Part shown: positions 23,400-34,589 of the stretch, piece by piece | Layout: every line of letters starts with the position of its first letter | Position numbering within the stretch: the first letter of the stretch is position 1 | Source: Chelydra serpentina | Lineage: Eukaryota; Chordata; Testudines; Chelydridae | Length of the DNA: 64,000 nt | NCBI GenBank assembly: GCA_037349315.1 | Contig: JBAIAC010000019.1 | Coordinates: 21,682,001 to 21,746,000 of the forward strand | Direction of reading: 5' to 3' | Notes under the pieces: generated by a model | What the model saw: only the letters and a program-made list of their open reading frames with translations | Database searches by the model: none | Told to the model about the DNA's origin: nothing | Made by a program: the position numbers and the translations under genes

Positions 23400-24850
23400 A
23401 ACTGAGGAGAGGGGATGAGAAAATTCTAAGAAACAACAAGGAGTTAACTGCAGACCTAAAAGTTGGCAGCTGCCTTGGTATCGGTGATCATGATCTAGTT
23501 ACATTTACTTTGTGCAAACAGAATAGGGCACCAGCCAGTAATATGTATATTTGGAACTTTAACAGGGTCAGTTTTCCACAGCTTAAAGTAACTGTTGTCA
23601 TAGCTGACTGGGAACATAAATTTAAAAGGGCAAATTTTAACCAGAACTGTTGTGGTCAGGAAAAAGTGTTACAGTAAGCAAGAATGATCCTGGTTAAGAA
23701 GAGATGTAGAAGCAGTGATAAAACATAAAAGAATCAATATATACAGATGGGGGAAAAGGGGATGTAAATGACAATGAATATAAGTTACAAGTTAAAAAAT
23801 GTAGGTGACTGATAAGGGAAGCTAACAGAACCAATAAAATATAAGTGCCCAATAGGGTTAAAGACAATGAGAAGGCATTTTAAAAACATATTAGGAACAA
23901 AATAGGTTTAGGTCAAGTATAGGTCTACTGTTGGATGCAGATAGTAAACTTGTAAATAGTGATGTAGAAAAGAAAGAAATATTCAACACACATTTCTGTT
24001 TTATATTTGGAATTAAGAGGAAAATGTATCCATCTCATTTGATGGTGTGAAGGAAAAGAAAATTTACCATTTGTAACAATGGAGGGGGTGAGGCAGCATC
24101 TGCTAAAATTTTAAATTTTCAAATCAATAGGCCTAGATACAGGCAAGTAGCATCTTAGGCACATTTAACATGCGTGAATTCAGATTTGCGCGGTCGGTAA
24201 AATCAGGAAAAAAAAGAAAAATAACAATTGAAAAATTGCATCGGTACTGCGGGCGATTCCGTCCGCCATTCAACTCAATGGCATTTCACTATACGTGGTT
24301 TTCGCTTTACGCGTGAACCGCGGAACGGAACCCCCACGTAAAATGAGACTTGCCTGTAATTTATATCCACGAATCCCAAAGGAACTAGCTGAGGAGCTTT
24401 CTGAACAACTGATGTTAATTTTAAACAAATCTTGAAATACAAGAAATTCCAAGGATTGAAGCACCACCAATGTAGTTCCAATATTTAAAAGAGGTGAAAG
24501 GGATGACTTAGGGAACTACAGACCAGTTAGCCTTGCTTAGATCCCGGATAAAATAATGGAACAGTTAATTAGAGACTATCAACAAAGAATTAGAGGCTTC
24601 AAATATAATTAATGCTAGTCAGAATAATTTTATAGAAAGTTGATGTTGTCCTTTTTGACAGAATTATGGGTCTAATTGATAAGGCAGCTGTATTGAGATA
24701 GTATACTTGGATTACTCCAAGGCATCTGACTTAGTACCACATGACATTTTGTTTAAAAAACTTACATTATGTCAAATTAATAAGGCACATATTGGATGGA
24801 TTAAAAACTGACTCACTGAAGATCTCAAAATGTAGTTGTTAATGGGGAGA
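23400..24850 (+). mobile_element. CR1 LINE fragment, degenerate, with a nested Tigger-like MITE
   Basis: Near 23450-23570 the plus strand reads LKVGSCLGIGDHDLVTF and then WNFNRVSF, the usual end of the CR1 endonuclease domain (the -GDHDLV- block). After a decayed stretch and a DNA-element insertion (24140-24356), the frame picks up again with VVPIFKRGERDDLGNYRPVSL, the start of the CR1 reverse transcriptase, and then DYSKASDLVPHDILFKKL. It is full of stops and is a dead copy. The remaining reverse transcriptase sequence is missing after 24850. Confidence 0.85.
24140..24356. mobile_element. 217-bp Tigger-like (Tc1/mariner) MITE in CR1
   Basis: The ends are caggcaagt and acttgcctg, exact inverted repeats of nine bases, each next to a TA dinucleotide (24138-24139 and 24357-24358). 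A TA duplication is the mark of the Tc1/mariner superfamily, and the caggca start resembles Tigger ends. The interior is unusually rich in CpG for this region (tgcgcggtcggt, tttacgcgtgaaccgcgg), which suggests limited methylation decay or a young insertion. Confidence 0.8.
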
Positions 24851-24854
24851 TATC

Positions 24855-25064
24855 AGGGGTGAAAGTAAGGTGATACAGGCCGGTACAGCGTACGGGTAAA
24901 AAGTAGCCACCAGTACCGACCCGTACCGCTGACTTTTAAGCGCTTCTGCAGCAGCTCTTTAAGGACTCTGCTTAAAGCGCTGCAGCGGCAGCACTTTAAC
25001 GTCGCTGCCCTTTTGCACCCATCGGCGGCCCTGCCAGGTCCCTTCATGAATTCATGAAGGAATT
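24855..25064. mobile_element. GC-rich insert, probable truncated hAT MITE
   Basis: It starts ggggtgaaagtaaggtgat and holds ggtacagcgtacggg and gcttaaagcgctgcagcgg blocks. I recall a turtle element with a ggggtgaaagtaa end. The right end here lacks the expected inverted partner, so the element is probably truncated. A perfect short palindrome, ccttcatgaattcatgaagg, lies at 25041-25060. Confidence 0.5.
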
Positions 25065-25069
25065 TTCCC

Positions 25070-25395
25070 CCAGGTCAGACTGGTAGGGACTATGGGTTTT
25101 TTTCACCTTCCTCTGCAGCATGGGGTGTGGGGTGCATGTTAGGATCATCTGGTCATATCTCACCTAATCAGTTTTGTGCCATTGCATGGGCCTTGAGCAC
25201 TAGTGCACTTCAATCTCTCCTGTTCTCAGTTTGTGACACACAACAGTTTAATCTCCTAAAGACTGAATTGCTTGAGTCTAACTAAAGTAATTGGACTCAA
25301 TAGAAGGATATCTGGTTGAAATATAATGGCCTATGTTATACAAAAGGGTCAGATTATATGATCCAGTAGTCCCTTCTGGCCTTAAACTCCATGAA
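25070..25395 (+). mobile_element. CR1 LINE, 3' UTR and tail
   Basis: The segment has the CR1 3' UTR wording ttcctctgcagcatgggg, gatccagtagtcccttctgg and a terminal ctatgatta. It follows the broken CR1 body at 23400-24850 in the same orientation, so it may be the end of the same copy after an internal loss. Confidence 0.8.
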
Positions 25396-25399
25396 GTCT

Positions 25400-26535
25400 A
25401 TGATTACAGGATTATGGAGTGGGCTTTATCTACACTTGTGTCCAACTGTCAAACAGGGGGAAAATATAATAACTAGTTATAACTGCCATTCTTGTTTCTT
25501 TAAACAAACCACGAGTATGTACAGGGGTGTCAGGGATTGGCTAGATAATATTTTCATGTTTTTAAACCTGGTCGGAATATTAAGAAGTAGAGTTTTATCA
25601 CTAGTCACACTTTCAAAATCAGCCCAAGCCCTGATAACCAGGCCACAGTATGTTCTCTGTGAAACAGGAATTTACTTGCTGGTCTATATCTTTCCTTGTG
25701 CTGCACTGATGGTTTTGTAGTCAGAAAACTGAGTGAGCCTCTCCTCACTCTCATGCAGGCAATCTCTCTAGAAATGGAATGAGAGGGGAGACCAGCTCCC
25801 ATACTGGATCATGCATCAAATCTAGAAGGAGACATGGTCTGCCAGCTAGTGCCTCTGCTTCAGCCAGCTAGGGAACATTCTTATCCACTTGAGAGCAATG
25901 GCAAAGAGCACCTCACAGTCTGATGCCAGGGCTTGCCTTAAGCCATGTAAGCCTGTAACTGGACATCTTGCTGGCACCACTCCAGGATCTCTAGCACTGA
26001 GACATTCTCTGCACTGTAACTTAGCCCCTGGGAACCTCTGGCACGTCTCTCTTTCTGCATCCTGTCTGCTGTAACACAAGACTCAAGAACCTCTGGCAAC
26101 AAAACAAAACTCTGTCCCCTTCACTACACTGCAGGTCTCAAGCAACTTTGCTCCCACGGCACAACTGTAATTTCCATCGCAAGCACCTCCGCCCATACAG
26201 CTCCTTCATTTAAAGGCATGAGCTTCCCCATGTCGTTTAAATGAATGAAAATACTGAAATGTACTGCCTGCAGACAGGTTATGTGTAGGTAGTCATGAGA
26301 AAAGTTGTTCCCTCCTGGCCTGACATGAGGAGATCTCCAAATGTGGTAGGTTATTAGCGCATCTCTGTGCTAAACCTCCTGAGCAGAGTCTGCCAGCTGT
26401 GCCTAACTGAAGTGAATAATACTCTCTGATGTGAATTTTCTGTCCTTTTTTTCTTTGCAGATGGCTTTACTTCTGAATTGCCAAATTGAAAGAAACAAAA
26501 AAAAATGCTCTTAAGATGTCACAACAAATGTATAG
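25400..26535. other. Unassigned DNA, no gene seen
   Basis: A polypyrimidine tract followed by cag and an ATG occurs at 26440-26463 and resembles a splice acceptor. The frame after it stops within about 16 codons, so I do not call an exon. The frame at 25391-25720 has no domain. Confidence 0.4.
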
Positions 26536-26539
26536 ATCT

Positions 26540-26920
26540 TCAGGACTCAATCTACACCTCCTTCAAATCCCTCCTCAAGACCCACTGCTGATGTAATGCC
26601 TACAAGAAATCAGCCAATGACTGACAGTTAGGTCAGAGACAAAAGCAGCAACAGCCCTTTAAATTACTTAGAGCCATCAGGTTGTTCATGTTACCTAGCC
26701 TACATAACTGCAATCAGATTAGCATTGCCTTCATCCTCTACTTTAATTCCCTCTTATTGTTTGTTATACTCACTCACTGCAACTTGTTTTAGATTGGAGT
26801 GTAATCTCCTAGGCGCAAGGGCTGTGTCTTCCTATGTGTTTGTCCAGTACCTCGCACAATCTCTGATACTGATTAGCATATTTGGGCACTACTGAAATGC
26901 AAATAAAAAATAAACCACTG
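26540..26920 (+). mobile_element. L2 LINE, 3' end fragment
   Basis: The order matches the L2 copy at 17.8-18.7 kb: ctccttcaaatccctcctcaagaccc, then tgtaatctcctaggcgcaag, gggctgtgtcttcc and cagtacctcgcacaat (each a shorter part of one block), ending in an A-rich aatgcaaataaa. It is a diverged, 5' truncated copy. Confidence 0.75.
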
Positions 26921-26924
26921 GCAC

Positions 26925-29270
26925 TTGGAAACAGACTCATGGAACATATTTTTGCTCTGTGATACACCCAACTTGGACACCACTGTGATATAGCACAAAA
27001 GAGATTTACATATAGGTAGACTATACATCACCACACCTTTTGTAAGGTCAGCGTTTCCAAAAGCAGAGCCAAGGCTACAGTATCATAGTTAGTGGATTTG
27101 GGACAATACAATGACCCCATCCAACCACCATTTCCAGAAACAAATTAGCCCGGCAATACTTCCTGCAAAATCACAGTTACACACTTTCAACAGTAGTGAT
27201 TGGTTTCCATTTTCAACACTATCTTTTCAAGGAAAGGGCTAGAATCTTACTATTTAACTATTAGATGAAATTATCCTTTACATTTGTAGATTTCCCCCCA
27301 AATAAGAAGTTATTGAAGCATGGACTTCACAGGCCCTGTATATTTGAAGACTGAAAAAAATTCTAGAGGCATGATACAGTGCAAATGCCCATGTACTTGG
27401 AAATTACACAAGAAAAATTCCCATTGAAATAAAAATTAAGAAAGGGCTGCAGGATTTGGCCCAGTATTTTATTTCCATTTTATTAAAATGAGCTGCCTTT
27501 TAGAAATATAGTACCTTCAGAGAGTCATGAGAAAAAGACCTTTTTATACTTTTAACTAAATGCCTATGGTAAGATTAAACACTGTAATCACTTTTCATGC
27601 ATTTTTAAAATGTTAATTTTTGTTTGAAATATTTAAATGATTTTCTTATATCTATTAATAAATAATCTCATACCTGTGCATACACTGTTGGCATGCATAG
27701 CAAAAATGATTGCGATGAATTTTAATTCTTTGCTATGCCATGTAGGAGGTCACAGCTATCCATTAGGTGGAAGATTAAGGGTAGAGATGGAATGGATCTC
27801 ATTTCTAAGAGATTAAACAGTTTCTGAAACAGGATCCCATCTAGATGACGGATGGTTGATGCCATCATATGGTGTTTTATAGGCTGCTAAGTGAAATTTT
27901 GTTTCTCAAGGGGGTTCTGGTTTAGGCTTGTAAGAATGTTACTGTCAGTTTTCACTTCTGAGATATTTGGAATGACTATAAAAAGCTTTTTAGAGCAGAG
28001 CAGTCAGTGTGAACCACAGTAAAAGTAATATTTTGGGCAAAGAAAGATAGGAAGTATATGACCATATTGCTCCATGAACAAGCCCTATGTATATTAATTC
28101 TGTTCACTAAAGATTAGGGGTCTTGCGATTTCATTGAACTTACTCTGAAGGCTGCTGAAACCCTCTTTGTAGAGCAGATTTCATTTTATTTCAACTGTTT
28201 TAGAGGACATCTGGTGTTAGAGATAACAATAGCCTCAATATGTGAGATGTTTTACTGTGATTTTCCTGCCAGGATTATAAAATCCATTGTTAAGTGAAGT
28301 CTTAATGGAAAATGTTACACTGAGATGATTTTTTTAATTAAAGACAAAACAACAAGTGGCCCTGTATCCTGTGGTGCATGTGCATGTTAGATAAACTTAA
28401 ACACATTGTTTGAGAGACAGAAAAATTTCAGAAACAGACCGTTGTATTCACTAGTTCTTTAGATGCCGGCAAGCCATCCCTTTGCTGACACTTACTGAAA
28501 TATTATTTCAGCTGGGAAAGCAACTACATGACTTACAGTGACTCTGAGTCTGATCCAAATCATATTGAAATCAATGGGGATCTTTCTATGTAGTTTAATG
28601 GGAGTTGGCTCGAGCCCTTTGAGAGTTGGAAATAAGCATAAATCATTATACTTTTTAGCAGAAGTTCATGATTTTACACTGAAGTTCATCATCTCATTTC
28701 ACATGGCTTTAAGTCTGTAATGGTATAATCCACCTTAAGGACAAATACCAGCTTTCCACCACCAAGAATATAAACTACTATTTTCAGCCCAGGAAGTCAA
28801 GTCACTGGGGATTCCCACAAAGAAAGAATGTGACAGACTAACAACCCCCTCCCACCTCAAAAAAACCCAACATTTTTATGGCCAAACTTCCCTCTTCTGT
28901 TCTTGTATTAATGCCACTGTAACCAAAAGATTAGCCTCCAAGTTCTCAAATTTCCTTCCTGTTTTTCTCTCCCATCTCCAATTTACAGTATTTTATGCTA
29001 TTTAATTTGTGGGTCTATAAATCTGGCTAAAGTTCTCTTCAGCACAGTTTATCAAAAATAGCAGAGAGCACTGGCAGTAAAGGAGTAAGTCCCTCCCTTC
29101 CAAATTCCATTAAAAACAACCTCAACAATACCTCGGAAGCTCATTTATCTTACAACATGTGCAAATCCAGCTGCACATGGGAAAATGGGTGCATAAACAG
29201 AAGGCATGCACACACAGTTTTAAGAAGAGAAGTTTAGACATTCCCAAAGCACAAGTGTGAGAAAGTTGGG
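26925..29270. other. AT-rich DNA, no gene seen
   Basis: There are only traces of old repeat phrases, for example near 28540-28630 (gtctgatccaaatcatattg). No exon or RNA gene is recognised. Confidence 0.45.
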
Positions 29271-29277
29271 CACAAGT

Positions 29278-29343
29278 GTATGGGATATGTTCCAAAGACG
29301 GCCTAAAAATGTATGGGATATGTTCCAAGGACGGCCTAAAAAA
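29278..29343 (+). repeat. Two-copy 33-bp tandem repeat
   Basis: The unit gtatgggatatgttccaa... occurs at 29278-29310 and 29311-29343, with two differences in 33 bases. The second copy runs into the left arm of the palindrome that follows. Confidence 0.9.
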
Positions 29344-29408
29344 TCACATACGGTGTGCTACATCAGGTGCACGCATGCACCTGATGTAGCACACCGTATG
29401 TGATTTTT

Positions 29409-29409
<1 letters not shown>
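29338..29409. repeat. Near-perfect 72-bp palindrome
   Basis: Positions 29338-29371 and 29376-29409 are exact reverse complements over 34 bases, with a four-base spacer (cgca). The right arm is followed directly by a TA/CA microsatellite (29411-29438). There is no similarity to the other MITEs in the window. Confidence 0.92.

Positions 29410-29410
<1 letters not shown>

Positions 29411-29438
<28 letters not shown>
29411..29438. repeat. (AT)n(AC)n microsatellite
   Basis: Five AT units are followed by about nine AC units, directly next to the palindrome. Confidence 0.9.
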
Positions 29439-29439
<1 letters not shown>

Positions 29440-30290
29440 GTGGAGGTAGGCTAGGTGGAGTTTGTTAGTATGAGCCTCCTATAGGCTGTCTGGTCAGCCA
29501 CTGACATACATAGGTGGCAGCATCTGAGATGAGACGCATATGCTATTTGAATTTGGTGGAGAGGGAGAGGAGAGGAGAGGAGACGGGGGAGGGGAGTGGA
29601 CAGAAGAGCTGGGGAGAATAGGAAGAAGAGAAGGTGAAGAACCAGAAGAGAAGGAGCAGAAAGTGAGCAGTCATTGCTACAAGCCAAAATGCTACATCTG
29701 TTTGTACTGATTCAGACGAGGAAAAGGAAAAGGAAATGCTTGTACCCTGGGAACAAGGTTAACAGATTACACGAACATATTAAAGATGCTGGTATTCCAG
29801 AGGTACAGCCTGGATAGTCACCCATGATCCATCACCTCTGTGAGGACCTACTAGAGGACCAGTACAGACAGAGCCAGCTGAGGTATGTCCTGCCTATAGC
29901 GGTCAAGGTCCCCCAAGACATGGGGGTCCAGCCAACCTGAGAATTCCAGGGGAACGTTGAAGACATTGTTACAGTCAGCCACATCCACATATAGAGATTA
30001 ACTCCTAGTTGCACTGCTCAGGAGAACTAATTATTATATTAGCTTTGCTAGGGTGAGACATCATCAAGACCATTTACTTGTCAATGTATTTATCACTGAA
30101 ATGTGGCTGCTTCTTGGGATCTCCCTTACCATACTGCTCTCTCCTCACCACCATAGGTCCAACAGCAGTAGAAGATGCCAACCTGTCACTTAGCCAGTCT
30201 TCTGCAGCTTGACTTCCTCCTATACATGCTGGATGCGTATTACATAGTTCACTTTTGATGACAAGTTATTATATGCTAACACACTGGACC
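29440..30290. other. Purine-rich tract and unassigned DNA
   Basis: The interval 29558-29670 is a GA-rich tract (gagaggagaggagagg and similar), which gives a long stop-free minus frame without meaning. I recognise nothing in the rest. Confidence 0.45.
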
Positions 30291-30299
30291 ACAAGTCAT

Positions 30300-30385
30300 C
30301 TTTTACTCTGTATTTGTACAGCACTTCGCACAATAGAACCCAGATCCTGTGTGAGGCCTCTGACATTACTATAATAAAAACAATA
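30300..30385 (+). mobile_element. Short L2-like 3' fragment
   Basis: The phrase gtatttgtacagcacttcgc followed by acaatagaaccc and an A-rich end resembles the L2 3' UTR seen at 26.8 kb. The fragment is short, so the call is tentative. Confidence 0.5.
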
Positions 30386-30528
30386 ATGGAATTGCCACAA
30401 TCTCCTGTGAACCTAAGATGATGGGCACTTAGGTGTGGAAAGTACTCATTAGGCCTACTATAAGGCACGAACTTGCCCATGTGTGCCCCTAACTGTCACA
30501 CATATGAATTATAGCCAGGGGGATTGTA

Positions 30529-30708
30529 GATGCCTGCAAGCCTGCATTGTACTAGGTGTCTGCAGAGTTTGCGCTATAAAACTGGGTGTGCAGCCAATAT
30601 CACAGCGCAAACCTTGCAAGCATCTAGTACAATGAATACACCTAGCAATCAAGTGGAGCTAAGTCCTGTGTTCATACAACCAAACGTAACACAAGACCTG
30701 CAGGCATC
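30529..30708. mobile_element. Foldback element of about 180 bp
   Basis: The outer ends gatgcctgca (30529-30538) and tgcaggcatc (30699-30708) are exact inverted repeats. An inner pair of 31-base arms, 30545-30575 and 30604-30634, matches at 26 positions and encloses a 28-base loop. It looks like a MITE; no target duplication is evident. Confidence 0.65.
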
Positions 30709-30889
30709 CAGCATAACATGAGTATTAGGAATCAGGGCCTGCTACAGAGCTAATCTCCCGGCAAATGCATCAGTACGGCTGGCCTGCAGCAGGCTTCCTG
30801 ACTGGCTGGAGGAGCCAGCAGGCTGGCTCTTAAACAAGCAGCTTTCTGGCTGCCTAACACTTGTGCCTACTAGTGTGTTTGCTCTAGCA

Positions 30890-31150
30890 TTGCTGTGTTC
30901 CTGCCTCGCCCTCTTATCTTGAACCTCTGCTTGCCTGCTATCCTGCTTGCTCCAGTTCCTGACCTCTGGCTTGGCCTGTGGCTTTGGCTTCTAACAAATG
31001 ACTGTGGCTTGATCCTTGGTTCTAATATCCAGTTCCTGTCATCTGGTCTGACCCTTAGCTCTAGCTTCCAACCACTGATATTAGTTCTGACCCTAGTCCT
31101 TAGTTCCTGATGCCTGCTCTGACCATTAGGCTAGACTGCCCTCATCCCAA
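30890..31150 (+). repeat. Degenerate tandem-like ttcctgac/ctctggctt repeat
   Basis: Variants of ccagttcctgacctctggct recur irregularly across this stretch. I recall similar CT-rich arrays in turtle LTR elements, but cannot prove the source. Confidence 0.5.
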
Positions 31151-31205
31151 TTGGATAACAGTGTGTAGCAATATGTGGACACCACCTATTGTCCAGCATC
31201 TAATG

Positions 31206-31455
31206 CAGTGGTTCTCAAACTTTTGTACTGGTGACCCCTTTCACATAGCAAGCCCCTGAGTGCGACCCCCCCTTATAAATTAAAACACTTTTTTATATAT
31301 TTAACATAGATATTTTATATATATTTAATATATATTTATATTATAAATGCTGGAGACAAAGCGGGGTTTGGGATGGAAGCTGACAGCTCGCGACCCCCCA
31401 TGTAATAACCTTGTGACACCCTGAGGGGTCCCAACCCCCAGTTTGAGAACCCCTG
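31206..31455 (+). mobile_element. 250-bp Charlie-like hAT MITE
   Basis: The left end cagtggttctcaaact and right end agtttgagaacccctg are inverted repeats and match the well-known hAT-Charlie end. The flanking 8-mers atctaatg (31198-31205) and ctctaagg (31456-31463) agree at 6 of 8 bases. The interior is AT-rich in the middle (ttatatatttaa words) with gacccc/ggggtc blocks near both ends. There is no transposase. Confidence 0.88.
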
Positions 31456-31469
31456 CTCTAAGGCCTGTG

Positions 31470-33480
31470 AGAAAGTGCACACATGCTTTTAAAAAAGTAT
31501 TTTCAGATTTTTACACAAGGTCTTTGAAATGTGTTTTCTCTGAGTGAGCACGTTAGTGTGCACTTTAGTATCCCGATGTGAACACACAACTATTTCTTTA
31601 GGAATCTGGCCCACAATCAACATATTTATGAAGTGACCAATATATTGTTAACTCTACTGGGATCCCATAGCTAAAGACCAAGGCATGGGGTTAAATAAAA
31701 TTATTATCAGTGGCTTAACTAGTGAGCACATCTGTTTTGACTGGAGAAATAATAGCCCATTGGGAATAAAATCCTAGTTCATATAGAAGATTACTCAGTG
31801 CTCTCAGACATGTATGGCTAAGAATGAGATCAATCCAGCTGCACAGAAGGATTTTTCCTTAGTTGTCCAAACAGGGTTAACACCCCATTCCGTGATTATT
31901 TCTGGTGAGGTCTGAGCTCCACAGGCAGAATTCCTTACTTGGTCCCTACCACTGACCTATTAAACAAAAACTTCCACTACTTTCTGGAGCTCTACATGGC
32001 TTAAGGTTACAACTACTTACAGTATGTCTCGTACAAGTACACCATCTGGCTAATATAACGCTGAACACTCAGTATCCATTGCGTCAGGGCTGACCACAAA
32101 ACCACCTCTGAAACTCATAAAGTTAGCAATTTCTCCATGGATTTCCCTTCTGATCCAACGTGCAGCCTTTATGATTCATGCTTGCTACAATACCCTGCTT
32201 CAGGTCCCCAAAAGACATTCAGCAATACATTGAAATTTTGATAGCTTGCTAGCTTTGTTTACCATCTAACTTACATCCCCTTAAAACTCTTCAAGTTCAT
32301 CTAAAACCCAAGTGTTTAAAGAAAAAAGTCACTGCATGGCACAGTGAACAGATATTTTTAGACACTACTCAGCCAGTTACAGACCAAACTAACAATCTTA
32401 TGAAAGACTCCTTACATGTGAATATGTTTTTCTTGATTCAGATTACGTCAATGAATTTAGCCACTGCCAAATTGTTTTCTCCATCCCAAGTGAACCAAAA
32501 GTGCATCCAACTCTGGCAAACACTTTCACACATACAGCCTAGTTGATACTAAGTGACACCACCTCATCATTTTCCATTCCCCCAGACAATATAGCTTGGC
32601 AGAAACTCCCAATCAAACACTGGAATGGCAATTCATCATATCTAGAGTGTTCACACAGCTATAATCTGCTCATGAACACAAGAAAGTATTAATGACACAC
32701 AAACACTTAGTATTCCTCCAGTGGCCTGTAGAACTCCTTAACCTTCCTGGCTAAATTTAAATCTTCTGAACAACCACTTCACAATCTTTCTAAAGATTTA
32801 CACACACACACCTCAAACATGTCCTGCTGATTCCAACATTCTACAATAGTGTGCACAGGATTCAACTGGATAAAGAACTGTCTAGAGATGTGTGAAATAT
32901 TCAGAATGAAATTTAAAATACTTGAGCTTTAAAGAATTTTCACATTTCATTGTAAATCCATGAGTGGTGACACTTCCATTAAATATTTTTGCTAAAACAA
33001 GCCCAATTGTGCGTGAAATTGATTTCACTGGGTTGTTTTTAAGTGCAATTTGCATTTTTTCACAGCCAAATTACCTTTTTCTTTAAATGTTATGGGAGCA
33101 AAAACAGGTCAAGCAAACTGAAGAAAATGTCAGAAGGAATTTCACCAAGGCCAACATTTTCAATAGTGGATATATCAAATTATGCTCCTAAATTCATATT
33201 GAAGCACCAATTTTAAGGGTGTTTCCAGTGAAGTTAATATGAATTGTTCACCACCTTTGAAATCAAATCTTTTACTTACCAGCCTAGCTTTTGGTACCCA
33301 CTTCTGAAAATGTGGCCTAAATGTACTCTGTAGTTTCATGCAACCTATTTCTACAGCTCATATCTTTCATGCCTTCTCAAACTGGGAGCTAGACAAAGGC
33401 ATCTCATATATAAAATCATATACATATGATGCTGTCTATTCATGAATTTGGGAGTGTGCATATATATTTTCCAAGCACTA
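31470..33480. other. AT-rich DNA, no gene seen
   Basis: The part near 33170-33330 carries degraded phrases of an old repeat. Otherwise nothing is recognised. Confidence 0.45.
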
Positions 33481-33529
33481 TCACATTGGTAGACAGACTA
33501 GATGTTTATCTAATAGGACTAGACAACCT

Positions 33530-34530
33530 TTCAGGGATTTCAGTAAGGCATTTTATACAGTTCCACATGGGAAATTATTAGTTAAATTGGAGAAGATGGG
33601 GATTAATATGCGAACTGAAGGGTGGATGAGGAACTGGTTAAAGGGGAGACTACAATGGGTCATACTGCAAGCTGAACTGTCAGGCTGGAGGAAGGCTACT
33701 AGTGGAGTTTCTCAGGGTTCAGTCTTGGGACCATTCTTATTTAACATTTTTATTAATGACCTTGGCACAAAAAGTGGAAGTGTGCTAATAAAATTTGCAG
33801 ATGACACAAAGTTCAGAGGTATTGCCAATACAGAAGAGGACCAGAATATCATATAAGCAGATCTAGACAACCTTGAAAACTGGAGTAATAGAAATGAGAT
33901 GAAATGTAATAGTGCAAAGTGCAAGGTCATGTACTTAGGGACTAACAACAAGAATTTTAGCTATAAGCGAGGGACTTATCAGTTGGAAGAGATAGAGGAG
34001 GAGAAAGACCTGGGTTCATGATACTGATCACAGGATGACTATGAGCTGTCAATGTGATGCAGCCATGAAAAAGCCTAATACAGTCCTAGGATGCATCAGG
34101 TGATGCATCCTAGGACTGTATTAGGGAATACAGTCCTAGGATGTAGAGATAGGGAAGCGCTGGTACCATTATACAGAGCACTGGCAAGACCTCATCTGGA
34201 ATACTGTGTGCAATTCTCGTCTCCCATGTTTCAGAAAGATGAATTCAAACTGGAACAGGTACAGACAAGGGCTATCTGGATGATCAGAGGAACTGAAAAC
34301 CTACCTTATGAGAGGAGACTCAAAAAGCTTGGCTTGTTTAACCTAACCAAAAGAAGACTGAGGGTAGATATGGTTGCTCTCTATAAATACATCAGAGAGA
34401 TAAATATCAGGGAGGGAGAGGAATTATTTAAGTTAAGTGCCAATGTGGACACAAGACACATGGATATAAACTGGCCATCAACAACTTTAGGCTTGAAATC
34501 AGACAAAGGTTTCTAACCCTCAGAGGAGTG
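33530..34530 (+). mobile_element. CR1 LINE fragment, reverse-transcriptase to C-terminus
   Basis: The plus strand first reads DFSKAFYTVPHGKLLVKLEK, then GVSQGSVLGPFLFNIFINDL and the catalytic FADDTK block (33790-33816 area). The second aspartate of the usual YxDD core is kept here as ADD. After an in-frame stop and frame loss near 33855-34020, the frame 34140-34516 gives the CR1 C-terminal part (LVPLYRALARPHLEYCVQF, then YERRLKKLGLFNLTKRRLR). The copy is dead through stops and a palindromic insertion at 34074-34126. The 3' UTR is lost after about 34530. Confidence 0.92.
34074..34143. repeat. Template-switch palindrome inside CR1
   Basis: Positions 34074-34098 and 34101-34125 are exact reverse complements (25 bases) with a two-base centre. 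Immediately after comes a third, forward copy of the motif, aatacagtcctaggatg, at 34127-34143. The order forward, reverse, forward is the mark of a double template switch. CR1 normally has only one forward copy here. Confidence 0.88.
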
Positions 34531-34589
34531 TAGTTCTGTTTTTCTTGCAAAGTCAATCGGGGTCAAATTCTGTCACCTTCATTCTCACT

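Noticed and set aside
26440..26515. Possible splice acceptor and coding start
   Set aside because: The polypyrimidine tract and cag look right, but the frame ends after about 16 codons in an A-rich run and no donor is evident.
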